From contig JBDKTJ010000187.1 of the NCBI GenBank assembly GCA_039698075.1, positions 1 to 39,231 on the forward strand: a stretch of DNA of 39,231 bases, written 5' to 3'. Made by a program: the position numbers and the translations under genes. Positions 1 to 6,416 of the stretch are shown here, piece after piece. The notes under the pieces were generated by a model, which saw only the letters and a program-made list of their open reading frames with translations, had not been told where the DNA came from and ran no database searches. Every line of letters begins with the position of its first letter. Positions within the stretch are counted from its first letter, which is position 1. This DNA comes from JAJFVC01 sp039698075. Its GTDB lineage: Bacteria > Planctomycetota > Planctomycetia > Pirellulales > Thermoguttaceae.

Positions 1-285
1 TACGTCGCCGCTGTATCCGACAGACAGTTTTGTCACTGGCGCTACACGGCCCGGGCTTACGAAAAATTCAACAACTACTGGAAAACGCGGTCACCATGGC
101 CGCATAATGTGCAAAAGTCGAACTCAGATATTGCCGTCAAAGCGGCCGGACAGCTTTCCGATCCGAATCAATACAAGGAGGTTATTGCCGAACTGAAGCG
201 ACTTGGCTATCTCGATACGAAGGAAGGCCGAGGCGGAGGATGTTGGCTCACAGCGGCCGGACAACAGCGAGCCTGCAAACTGTAG
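1..285 (+). CDS. Partial hypothetical protein, winged-helix-like C-terminus
   Basis: The reading frame is open from base 1 to a TAG at 283-285; the start is outside the window, leaving 94 residues. The visible part begins with an aromatic stretch (FCHWRYTARAYEKFNNYW) and ends with a segment resembling the recognition helix and wing of a winged-helix domain: EVIAELKRLGYLDTKEGRGG, then CWLTAAGQQRA. This C-terminal pattern (helix, LGYL, short basic wing, LTxxG) is common in small DNA-binding proteins and in the DNA-binding tail of larger proteins. It is not recognised as a named family. It may be an element regulator or the C-terminal part of a replication protein. The stop codon lies inside a perfect palindrome. 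Confidence 0.6.
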   Translation, partial: YVAAVSDRQFCHWRYTARAYEKFNNYWKTRSPWPHNVQKSNSDIAVKAAGQLSDPNQYKEVIAELKRLGYLDTKEGRGGGCWLTAAGQQRACKL

Positions 286-296
286 CTACAGTTTGC
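275..296. promoter_or_regulatory. Perfect 22-bp palindrome, candidate operator
   Basis: The half-site GCAAACTGTAG is followed immediately by its exact reverse complement. It spans the stop codon of the upstream ORF, and a further related half-site CTGTTTGC follows at about 301-306 with flanking bases. There is no T-run, so it is not a normal intrinsic terminator. It lies about 100 bp upstream of the first HTH gene and is placed as an operator for an element-encoded regulator would be. Confidence 0.5.
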
Positions 297-340
297 ATAC
301 TGTTTGCGCACTGATTGTTAGTTCTTGTTGGTGTCTAATT

Positions 341-390
341 CCCGTAGACAGGCGAGCAAAGGGCTTGCCTGCAATCTTCTATTACGGGAG
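341..390 (+). promoter_or_regulatory. Nested leader hairpin that covers a ribosome binding site
   Basis: CCCGTA (341-346) can pair with TACGGG (383-388), and inside it AGGCGAGC (350-357) can pair with GCTTGCCT (363-370, one G-U) around a 5-nt loop. The outer 3' strand contains the only Shine-Dalgarno-like sequence (ACGGGAG, 384-390) of the ORF that starts at 399. Folding would therefore hide that site. Structure is read by eye; no energy calculation was made. Confidence 0.45.
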
Positions 391-398
391 TTTTCACC

Positions 399-632
399 AT
401 GAACGATGTACTCTCTTCGGCGGCATCTGCCGCCCGACGGTTCGATGTGCAAGCCGTTGCTGAAGTGCTCGGCTGTTCCGCACAACATGTTTATCTTTTC
501 GATGTCGGTCGGATGCCGGTTCGAGTTAGGCTCGGCATTACATCGCACCGGCCAATGGCCGCAATTCGGAAGTGGATCCATCACGACGGCCACGCGATCT
601 GCAAAAGGAAAGGCGGTGCTAACCATGCGTAG
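399..632 (+). CDS. Small helix-turn-helix protein (AlpA/MerR-like)
   Basis: A 77-residue protein. Residues 15-45 (FDVQAVAEVLGCSAQHVYLF, then DVGRMPVRVRLG) fit the helix-turn-helix and wing of the AlpA/excisionase class of small DNA-binding proteins, and AAIRKWI further on resembles the closing helix. Such proteins act as excisionases or element regulators. The start ATG at 399 follows a weak GGGAG at 386-390 that is part of a predicted leader hairpin. Its 3' end overlaps the next HTH gene by 8 bp, so the two are probably co-translated. The charged, Cys/His-containing tail after residue 60 is not typical and may be poorly conserved. Confidence 0.65.
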   Translation: MNDVLSSAASAARRFDVQAVAEVLGCSAQHVYLFDVGRMPVRVRLGITSHRPMAAIRKWIHHDGHAICKRKGGANHA

Positions 633-882
633 TTCGATCTACAAACCTAAACAACAGACTAACGAAGTTCAACCGCTTTTGCTGTCCGCCGCGGAAGCAG
701 CTAAAAGTTTAGGTGTTTGTCAAAAATCTCTTTGGTCGCAAACTGCGCCGAGGGGACCGATTCGTTGTGTGCGTCTGGGAGTTCGGGTGCTTTACAGCCG
801 CGCGAGTCTTGAAGCGTTTATTGCAGAACAAGAGGCCCGAGCAGTCGGCGCGATCGCGGCGGAAAGAGATGGTGCCGCATGA
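625..882 (+). CDS. Helix-turn-helix excisionase-like protein
   Basis: An 85-residue protein starting at ATG 625, inside the end of the previous gene, with AAGGAAAGG upstream as a plausible ribosome binding site. The frame stays open upstream to 406, but that extension is out of keeping with the family and overlaps the previous gene completely, so the short form is chosen. Residues 20-72 contain the HTH_17/AlpA pattern: LLSAAEAAKSLGVCQKSLW, then IRCVRLGVRVLYSRASLEAFI. Such proteins bind DNA as Xis-type directionality factors or as transcription regulators of integrative elements. It overlaps the following primase gene by ATGA. Two consecutive HTH proteins of the same class suggest one excisionase and one regulator, but the sequence does not say which. 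Confidence 0.75.
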   Translation: MRSSIYKPKQQTNEVQPLLLSAAEAAKSLGVCQKSLWSQTAPRGPIRCVRLGVRVLYSRASLEAFIAEQEARAVGAIAAERDGAA

Positions 883-1736
883 CTTCCATGAACGAGGTTT
901 TTTCTAAGTTTTCCAACGTCAAACAGGTTGGCCTCAATCAATGGCAGGCGTCTTGTCCGGCTCATGACGATGACCATGAAAGCCTTTCCATTTCGACGGC
1001 GGTGGATGACCGTATCTTGATCCACTGCCATGCCGGATGCACCACTCAAGAGGTGTGCTCGGCCGTTGGGTTGCCGATGCGGGACTTGTTTTCCAAAACG
1101 TCAGCGTCAGCGAAGCCCGCCGAAACGGCCCAAAAGGACGGGTATCCTCGACACCGTCCTAAAAAGAAGGGCCAAATCTATCCGACGGCGGAAGCGGGCA
1201 TCGCGGCATTGGAGCACGTGCACGGACCGTGTGTTGCGCAGTGGGCTTACGAAAACCCTGAAGGCGCGGTGGTGGGGCGGGTATTGCGTTGGAACAGGCC
1301 GGACGGAAGCAAGACGTTTCTTCCGGTTTCGCGGTACGCGGACGGTTGGCGTATTGCGGGAATGCCCAAGCCGCGTCCGCTGTATCGCCTTTCGGGGTTG
1401 GCCAACGCCAAACGCGTGTACATCACGGAAGGCGAAAAATGTGCCGAGGCGGCCCGGTCGCTTGGACTGACCGCGACGTGTTCCGTCCATGGTGCGAAAT
1501 CGGCGAACGAAACGGATTGGTCGCCGCTGGCCGGCAAGGAGATCATCGTGCTGCCCGACCACGACGGGGCCGGCCAACAATACGCCGAAACAGTGATTGG
1601 CATTCTTGAAAACCTACGGCCGGCTCCCACGATCAAAATCGTAGAACTGCCCGGCTTGCCGCCGAAAGGCGACATCGACGATTTCATTCAAAAGGCTATC
1701 ACAACCAAGGAGAACAACGATGACGTGCCTGCTTGA
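879..1736 (+). CDS. Zinc-finger/TOPRIM primase-like protein
   Basis: A 285-residue protein overlapping the previous stop by ATGA. Residues 26-54 form a zinc-ribbon signature (C26-x2-H29 and C50-x3-C54) like the CHC2-type finger of phage and plasmid primases. Residues 178-240 are a TOPRIM fold: VYITEGEKCAE with the catalytic acidic residue near 184-186, and LPDHDGAGQQYA with the DxD pair at 227-229. PKGDIDDFIQ at 263-271 is the usual C-terminal end of such TOPRIM proteins. It should synthesise primers or act in DNA replication of the element together with the DUF3987 ATPase that follows and overlaps it by 17 bp. There is no AEP-type polymerase domain. Recognition of the domains is strong; the exact activity is inferred. 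Confidence 0.85.
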   Translation: MTSMNEVFSKFSNVKQVGLNQWQASCPAHDDDHESLSISTAVDDRILIHCHAGCTTQEVCSAVGLPMRDLFSKTSASAKPAETAQKDGYPRHRPKKKGQIYPTAEAGIAALEHVHGPCVAQWAYENPEGAVVGRVLRWNRPDGSKTFLPVSRYADGWRIAGMPKPRPLYRLSGLANAKRVYITEGEKCAEAARSLGLTATCSVHGAKSANETDWSPLAGKEIIVLPDHDGAGQQYAETVIGILENLRPAPTIKIVELPGLPPKGDIDDFIQKAITTKENNDDVPA

Positions 1737-3285
1737 GCATTTGGGACAAGAAATTGAAAAACTGGCGGATGCGGCCGAGGTCTGTTCCGCGTCACCTTCT
1801 GTGGACAGGCCGTTTGAACGGTTTCAGCCGTTTCCGGTCGACGCATTGCCGGAACCGCTTGCCACCTTCGTGCGTGTGGCCAGCAAGGCGATAGGTTGCG
1901 ATCCCACGTTCCTTGTGTTGCCTATTTTGGTAGTCGCCGCGGCGATGATCGGCACCAGTTGTGTTTTGGAGCTGAAACGCGGGTGGCGTGTGCCGTCGGT
2001 CCTTTGGGCGGGCATTGTGGGCGAATCGGGCACCATGAAGACGCCGGCCATGAAGTTGGCCCTTCAGCCGGTCAAAAAACGTCAGGCCGAGGCCCTTCGG
2101 CGTTATCACGAAGCCATGCAGCAATACCAGTCGGAAAAGGCTGCATACGAGAAGGACATGGCCGCATGGAAGCGAAGTCGACGCAACGGCGAACTGCCGC
2201 CCGTTGAGCCGAAATCGCCGACCGCGGAACGCTGCTTGGTTTCCGACATCACCATCGAAGCGATGGCCATAAAACTTTTGGAGAATCCCAGGGGCGTTTT
2301 GTTGGCCATGGACGAACTGGCCGGTTGGTTTGGGAGTTTTGATCGTTACACCAATGGCAACAAAGGTTCGGATGCGGCGCATTGGCTTTCCGCGTACAAC
2401 GCGGAGAGCATCACGGTGGATCGAAAAACGGGAGAGCCGAAGATGATTTTTGTCCCGACGGCTGCCATCAGCGTCGTCGGCGGAATCCAGCCAGGGATTT
2501 TGAATCGGGCTTTGGGGCTGGAGCATCGCGAAAACGGCATGCTGGCCCGATTGCTTCTCGCTTGCCCTCCGCAGCGATCCGAACAGTGGACGGAAGCCGA
2601 AATAGACGCCGAAGTTGAATCGCAATATGGAAACGTCATCAACCGGCTGGCGTCGCTCGAACCGGCGTACGACGAAAACGGCGAACCGGTTTCCATGGTT
2701 TTGCAGCTCTCGCCGGAAGCCAAACGCCTCTGGACGCAATTCTATAATGCCAATGCGGCGGAACTCGCCAACTTGACCGGCGATCTTGCGGCGGCTTGGT
2801 CCAAACTGGAGGAAATTGCAGCGCGACTGGCGTTGGTGTCTCACCGCATCAAAACCGTTCAGGCTGCCCCGCCGCAAAAACCTTGGTTGCCGGACGCTCC
2901 CGTCTCCCCGTCGGCCAACATCATCGACGGCGACACGATGCGCGACGCCATCCGACTCACGGAGTGGTTTAAGGCCGAAATCCGACGCGTGTACGCCATG
3001 CTCGGCGAAAGCGACGACGTTCGCGATCAACGACGTTTGGTCGAGTGGATCGACCGTCACGGCGGCGCGGCCACCGCCTCCAAGGTGCAGTCCGGTTGTC
3101 GCTGGCTGCGGAACTCTGGCATGGCCGAGATCGCCCTGAACGGTTTGGCCAAAGCCGGCCTGGGGAGTTGGAGCCATGTCCCCAGCGGTCCTCAAGGCGG
3201 CCGACCCAGTCATGTGTTCCGCTTATCGGAACGTCGTATCAATGAAACCTCGCCATTTTCGCTCGAAAAGGCAGGGTTGACATGA
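1720..3285 (+). CDS. DUF3987 family ATPase/helicase-like protein
   Basis: A 521-residue protein with a strong AAGGAG ribosome binding site at about 1707-1712, which supports ATG 1720 despite the 17-bp overlap. A P-loop is visible at residues 101-108 (GESGTMKT), followed by a charged coiled-coil-like stretch (about 115-155) and a Walker B-like LLAMDELAG at 194-201 (D198, E199). This is the arrangement of DUF3987, a phage/plasmid-type helicase or ATPase that is commonly encoded after a TOPRIM primase in integrative elements of Planctomycetes. The C-terminal 90 residues look like a winged-helix segment (SKVQSGCRWLRNSGMAEIAL). It probably drives replication or unwinding of the excised element. 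Confidence 0.85.
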   Translation: MTCLLEHLGQEIEKLADAAEVCSASPSVDRPFERFQPFPVDALPEPLATFVRVASKAIGCDPTFLVLPILVVAAAMIGTSCVLELKRGWRVPSVLWAGIVGESGTMKTPAMKLALQPVKKRQAEALRRYHEAMQQYQSEKAAYEKDMAAWKRSRRNGELPPVEPKSPTAERCLVSDITIEAMAIKLLENPRGVLLAMDELAGWFGSFDRYTNGNKGSDAAHWLSAYNAESITVDRKTGEPKMIFVPTAAISVVGGIQPGILNRALGLEHRENGMLARLLLACPPQRSEQWTEAEIDAEVESQYGNVINRLASLEPAYDENGEPVSMVLQLSPEAKRLWTQFYNANAAELANLTGDLAAAWSKLEEIAARLALVSHRIKTVQAAPPQKPWLPDAPVSPSANIIDGDTMRDAIRLTEWFKAEIRRVYAMLGESDDVRDQRRLVEWIDRHGGAATASKVQSGCRWLRNSGMAEIALNGLAKAGLGSWSHVPSGPQGGRPSHVFRLSERRINETSPFSLEKAGLT

Positions 3286-3554
3286 CCTCCAGAAACGGTC
3301 CACGATCCTCAAGGCACGGGTCCGCTGTTCGGATCGGAATGGCCGATAGTTGTGCCGCCTCGATCCCTCGTGGCCCCAATGACAGGGAGGTCAGTCAGTT
3401 GGGGGAAATCCGGGCGGGCTACGGCCTTCGTTTTGAGCCAATGTCTCACGCGAGGGCCATTGGGCCATCTGTCGCAACTCCAATGCGTATCATCGGTTGC
3501 GGCCGATCGTCCTATGTCCCGCGCGCGGGCGAGTGGACACACTCATGCGGCTAG
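3282..3554 (+). CDS. Doubtful small ORF, hypothetical
   Basis: A 90-residue frame that overlaps the DUF3987 stop by ATGA and so could be translationally coupled. I recognise no domain. Codon use includes several AGA and AGG codons and is unlike the genes on either side, and its 3' end runs into the probable integrase promoter and a 12-bp GC palindrome (3518-3529). The segment 3286-3604 may instead be largely non-coding, for example a replication or recombination site of the element. Confidence 0.25.
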   Translation: MTSRNGPRSSRHGSAVRIGMADSCAASIPRGPNDREVSQLGEIRAGYGLRFEPMSHARAIGPSVATPMRIIGCGRSSYVPRAGEWTHSCG

Positions 3555-3563
3555 TGTTATTCT
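3534..3563 (+). promoter_or_regulatory. Probable integrase promoter with adjacent palindrome
   Basis: TGGACA (3534-3539) is followed after 18 bp by TATTCT (3558-3563), with a TG extension at 3555-3556. A self-complementary 12-mer CCCGCGCGCGGG lies at 3518-3529, five bases before the -35 box, a position suited to an operator. The integrase start is 42 bp downstream. Confidence 0.5.
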
Positions 3564-3604
3564 AATTCATAAGTAGCATCCTTTGAGCGTAGGAGGGGCG
3601 TGTC

Positions 3605-4876
3605 ATGGCGAGTCTTTATCCTGACAAGAACGGCAATTTTAGACTTCAATTTCGTACACTGAATGGTCGGCGAACGATTATCTATCTGACGGGCATTCCA
3701 CAACGTCAATGTGAGACCGTCAAGTCTTTCGTTGAGCGTTTGCTTATCGCGGCGGCATCGGGAGATAATATTGACATCGCCACGGCTTCTTGGTTGGCAA
3801 AAATAACGGATGAATTGCACGACAAACTAGCCAAGGCAGGGCTGGTAAGTCCGCGAAAGGTAGCCAGCAACGATGCTATCGGACTGTTCATTGACCGGTA
3901 CATCGCTGACAAAGCAATCAAGAAACCGAACACGGCTAAGAACTATGCGGCTACACGCAAAAGCCTCTTGGATTTTTTCGCCCCACAAACACCCTTGCGA
4001 GATATTTCTGCTGGCGATTGCGACCGCTGGTATGATTGGCAAGTAGCGGAAGGCTACGCCCCGGCGACCATCGGGCGCAATGTAAAACGAGCAAAGCAGT
4101 TTTTTCGGGCGGCTGTTCGCTCTCGACTTATCTCCGAAAGTCCGATGCAAGACCTTAAAGCTGCGGCGCAAGTCAATCCAGACCGGCAACGCTACATCCC
4201 GATGGAAAGCATCCAGTTGCTACTTAATGAATGTCGTAATTCATCGGAACGGCTTATCATCGGGCTGGCGCGGATTGCTGGCCTACGGATCCCGAGCGAG
4301 TTGGTGGGCCTGCTTTGGTCCGAGGTCAATTGGGAGAAATCGCGGTTTGTGGTTCATTCACCGAAAACCGAAAAATGCGGTCAGGGCCGGCGAGTTGTTC
4401 CGTTTTTCCCAGGACTAGCCACACTGTTTTCGGAGGCGTGGGCAGCGGCCCCCGACAATGAAGATCGGATATTTCCGAACATCACTCCCAACACTAATCT
4501 TCGGACGTGGCTAAGCAAGCTGGCGGACCGTGTGGGTGTCGAGATGTGGGAGAAGCCTTGGGTAAACTGCCGGGCATCGGCTGTCACGGACGCGGCGGGG
4601 AAACTCCCCGGCTATGTCTGTGAGGCGTTCTTCGGACACTCTGAAGCCATAGCCAACAAGCATTACCGGCTCGTTCGGGAAGAGCACTTTCAGCAAGCCG
4701 CCAGATTGTCTGAAGGCGCACAGCTCGAAACGAGGCGTTTTGCACAAGAAACGCCCGGTAACAACACGTACAAGAAAACAAAAAACCCCGGATTTACCGA
4801 GGTTTTCTTGCCTGTACATACCTGTACAGATGATCAAGTACCCCCTAGGGGAGTCGAACCCCTGTTCTCGGACTGA
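3605..4876 (+). CDS. Tyrosine recombinase / integrase
   Basis: A 423-residue site-specific recombinase with an AGGAGG site 8 bp before ATG 3605. A SAM-like core-binding domain covers about residues 88-175; the catalytic domain follows, with Arg228 (AGLRIPSE), Lys254, Arg323 (NCRAS; the usual His of the HxxR box is Asn321-like), His345 (FFGHSEAIA) and the Tyr354 nucleophile (NKHY). This is the divergent integrase type common in Planctomycetes. It should integrate and excise the element at tRNA-Glu. The tail after about residue 385 is unusual: it is encoded by the tRNA terminator hairpin and then by the antisense of the tRNA 3' half, giving VPPRGVEPLFSD. The stop lies inside the tRNA gene, so the C-terminus would change on excision. 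Confidence 0.95.
   Translation: MASLYPDKNGNFRLQFRTLNGRRTIIYLTGIPQRQCETVKSFVERLLIAAASGDNIDIATASWLAKITDELHDKLAKAGLVSPRKVASNDAIGLFIDRYIADKAIKKPNTAKNYAATRKSLLDFFAPQTPLRDISAGDCDRWYDWQVAEGYAPATIGRNVKRAKQFFRAAVRSRLISESPMQDLKAAAQVNPDRQRYIPMESIQLLLNECRNSSERLIIGLARIAGLRIPSELVGLLWSEVNWEKSRFVVHSPKTEKCGQGRRVVPFFPGLATLFSEAWAAAPDNEDRIFPNITPNTNLRTWLSKLADRVGVEMWEKPWVNCRASAVTDAAGKLPGYVCEAFFGHSEAIANKHYRLVREEHFQQAARLSEGAQLETRRFAQETPGNNTYKKTKNPGFTEVFLPVHTCTDDQVPPRGVEPLFSD
4783..4807 (-). terminator. Intrinsic terminator of tRNA-Glu, inside the integrase 3' end
   Basis: On the minus strand AAAACC, a 1-nt mismatch and CGG pair with CCG and GGTTTT around a short A/T loop, followed by further T-rich sequence. It lies about 32 bp after the tRNA 3' end and is nearly symmetrical, so it could act both ways. 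The integrase reading frame crosses it. Confidence 0.65.
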
Positions 4877-4911
4877 GAATCCGATGTCCTGGGCCACTAG
4901 ACGAAGGGGGC
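4839..4911 (-). tRNA. tRNA-Glu (anticodon CTC)
   Basis: The minus strand folds into a full 73-nt cloverleaf: acceptor GCCCCCT/AGGGGGT with one G-U pair, D arm GTCTAGTGGCCCAGGAC, anticodon stem TCGGA/TCCGA with loop TTCTCAG (anticodon CTC), and T arm GGGG TTCGACT CCCC. It closely resembles bacterial tRNA-Glu. The discriminator is A and CCA is not encoded. A perfect -35 TTGACA lies upstream and a terminator hairpin downstream. The 3' half serves as the attachment site of the integrative element to the left, whose integrase gene ends inside it on the opposite strand. Confidence 0.95.
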
Positions 4912-4967
4912 TTTTCGGACGCCTACTCGCTGTCGCCGAGCCGTTGACTCGGCGAAATGAGTCTCGT

Positions 4968-4996
4968 TTTTTACCATTTGCCGTCTACGCTGTCAA
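4968..4996 (-). promoter_or_regulatory. Promoter of tRNA-Glu
   Basis: On the minus strand TTGACA (4991-4996) is followed after exactly 17 bp by TAAAAA (4968-4973). Transcription would start near 4961 and give a leader of about 50 nt containing the hairpin GCCGAG/CTCGGC (4934-4952) before the tRNA 5' end at 4911. Confidence 0.65.
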
Positions 4997-5195
4997 CTCA
5001 AATGGTTCGGCCCACGAATACGCCCTGGCAGGGGGTGTCGTGGATTCAACGGTTGTTTTTCTTGGGATAATCCGTATGGATCGGGGTGGGCCATTTTCTG
5101 GGGGGAGTTCTTCGGGTTTTTTCGATTCTCCGAACGGAGGGCGTCTAAATTCCCCCCGAAATCTCGTTGGGGGTCTACCCCCCTTGTGATAACTC

Positions 5196-5204
5196 TGCTA
5201 TGAT
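5196..5204 (+). promoter_or_regulatory. Possible extended -10 promoter for the response regulator
   Basis: TGCTATGAT fits an extended -10 (TGnTATAAT), with no clear -35. The gap 4997-5327 otherwise holds GC-rich runs (CCCCCC, GGGGG) around 5140-5185 that could pair locally, and no gene that I can support. Confidence 0.3.
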
Positions 5205-5327
5205 TATGCGGAGTGGCACCTTGCCTGGGCGGATTGGGGGTAAACGATCGAGGACTGCCCAAACCCCCTTCCGGTGACTTTTACCTAACGAACTTTGCCA
5301 TTTTCAAATGCAAGAGGAGTGTTCCCG

Positions 5328-5966
5328 ATGACGAACAAAATTCGGTTGTTGATCGCCGATGATCACGAAGTGGTGCGAAGCGGTTTGAAGAGCATGTTGG
5401 CCAACACCGACATCCGCGTGGTTGGCGAGGTGTCGACGGGCGCCGACGCCGTGAAGTTCGCCTTGGAGAACGAGGTGGACGTCGCCATGTTGGACATCCG
5501 CATGCCCGACGGCGACGGACTGACCGCCTTGGGCCGCATCAAGCTCGACAAGCCCAATCTGCCGATCCTGATTCTCTCGACGTTCGACAATCCGACTTAC
5601 GTGGCCCGCGCGGTGGCGTTGGGCGCCAGCGGTTACTTGTTGAAGGGTTGCACCCGCGACGAATTGATCGCGGGCATTCAGTCGGCGGCCGCCGGTGAAA
5701 GCGCTTGGACTCGCGACGAGCTGCGCCGCGTGACCGGCGCGTTGGCCACGCCGCGGTTGACTGCGGATGTCGAAGTGCCGTTGACTCAGCGTGAAAGCGA
5801 AGTGCTGCGACAGTTGGCCTATGGACTGACGAACAAGGAAATCGCCCAGACGCTGCACATCAGCTACGAGACGGTCAAGGAACACGTCCAACACATTTTG
5901 CGGAAGATCGGCGTTTCGGATCGGACCCAAGCCGCGGTTTGGGCGGTCCGCAAAGAGCTGGTTTGA
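5328..5966 (+). CDS. NarL/FixJ-family response regulator
   Basis: A 212-residue protein starting at ATG 5328 behind AGAGGAG; the frame extends upstream to a TTG at 5295 but the ribosome binding site and the family N-terminus fix the start. The receiver domain (1-120) has the acidic pair D11-D12, the phospho-acceptor D56 (MLDIRMP), T/S at 84-85 and K106 (GYLLK). A LuxR-type HTH follows (about 147-205): LTQRESEVLRQLAYGLTNKE, then SYETVKEHVQHILRKI. It should be a phosphorylation-controlled transcription factor. No histidine kinase is adjacent, so it is an orphan here. Its stop overlaps the start of the metallopeptidase gene, suggesting an operon. Confidence 0.92.
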   Translation: MTNKIRLLIADDHEVVRSGLKSMLANTDIRVVGEVSTGADAVKFALENEVDVAMLDIRMPDGDGLTALGRIKLDKPNLPILILSTFDNPTYVARAVALGASGYLLKGCTRDELIAGIQSAAAGESAWTRDELRRVTGALATPRLTADVEVPLTQRESEVLRQLAYGLTNKEIAQTLHISYETVKEHVQHILRKIGVSDRTQAAVWAVRKELV

Positions 5967-6370
5967 CGACGATCGTGACCCCCAGGGCCCGTCGACGTTT
6001 TGACGAGCAGTTGGAGCGGGTGCTCAAAGGCATGCCGCCGCTGGTCCATCAATTGATCGAGCAGGTGCCGTTGCACGTCGAGGACTATCCTTCCGACGAG
6101 GTGATGGACCGCCTGGGCGTCGAGTATTTGGACGAACTTTGCGGTCTGTACACGGGCATCCCGATCGGCGAAAAAAGCGTCACGCAGTCCGGCACGATGC
6201 CCGACGTGGTCACGATCTATCGCGAAGGCATTCTTAGCGCCGCCGCCGACCCGCGCGGACGCATCACGCCGGATCGGCTGCGCGAGCAAATCCGTATCAC
6301 GATTCTTCACGAGTTGGCCCATCATCACGGATTGACGGAGGAGGACCTCGAACGGCTGGGATACGGCTGA
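5963..6370 (+). CDS. Minimal zinc metallopeptidase (HExxH, DUF1025-like)
   Basis: A 135-residue protein. The start is uncertain: TTG 5963 overlaps the upstream TGA and gives the expected N-terminus, while GTG 5975 is an alternative; neither has a good Shine-Dalgarno. The zincin motif HELAH is at residues 116-120 in a helix near the C-terminus, followed by HHGLTEEDLERLGYG with an Asp as likely third ligand. Central residues (VLKGMPP, LVHQLIEQV, VEDYPS, LGLYTG-type LCGLYTG, PDVVTIYREG) match the small family often annotated as metallopeptidase family protein. It is a soluble cytosolic protein of unknown substrate. Coupling with the response regulator is common for this family in Planctomycetes as far as I recall. 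Confidence 0.85.
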   Translation: MTTIVTPRARRRFDEQLERVLKGMPPLVHQLIEQVPLHVEDYPSDEVMDRLGVEYLDELCGLYTGIPIGEKSVTQSGTMPDVVTIYREGILSAAADPRGRITPDRLREQIRITILHELAHHHGLTEEDLERLGYG

Positions 6371-6416
6371 CGGCCGGCGTCGGCATGGAAAACCCCATTT
6401 CAAACGGAGGTTGGTC

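Larger units (their letters stand above)
1..4876 (+). mobile_element. Right part of an integrative element in tRNA-Glu
   Basis: The block holds a truncated wHTH-like ORF, two overlapping small HTH genes, a primase-like gene, a DUF3987 ATPase gene and a tyrosine integrase, all on the plus strand and mostly with ATGA-type overlaps. The integrase abuts and reads into the 3' half of a tRNA-Glu gene, the classic arrangement of an element inserted in a tRNA. Codons ending in A or T are clearly more common in the integrase than in the chromosomal genes to the right. No capsid, terminase, conjugation or relaxase gene is visible, so a satellite-like or small replicating element is likely. The left end and second att copy lie outside the window, so the full size and cargo are unknown. 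Confidence 0.8.

Noticed and set aside
406..624. N-terminal extension of the second HTH protein
   Set aside because: It overlaps the first HTH gene entirely and has no family similarity; ATG 625 with its upstream purine-rich site is preferred.
399..882. The two overlapping small genes as a toxin-antitoxin pair
   Set aside because: Both are HTH proteins of the same AlpA-like class; neither resembles a toxin.
1792..3213. Minus-strand open frame of 473 codons
   Set aside because: Shadow of the DUF3987 gene, whose P-loop and ribosome binding site are clear.
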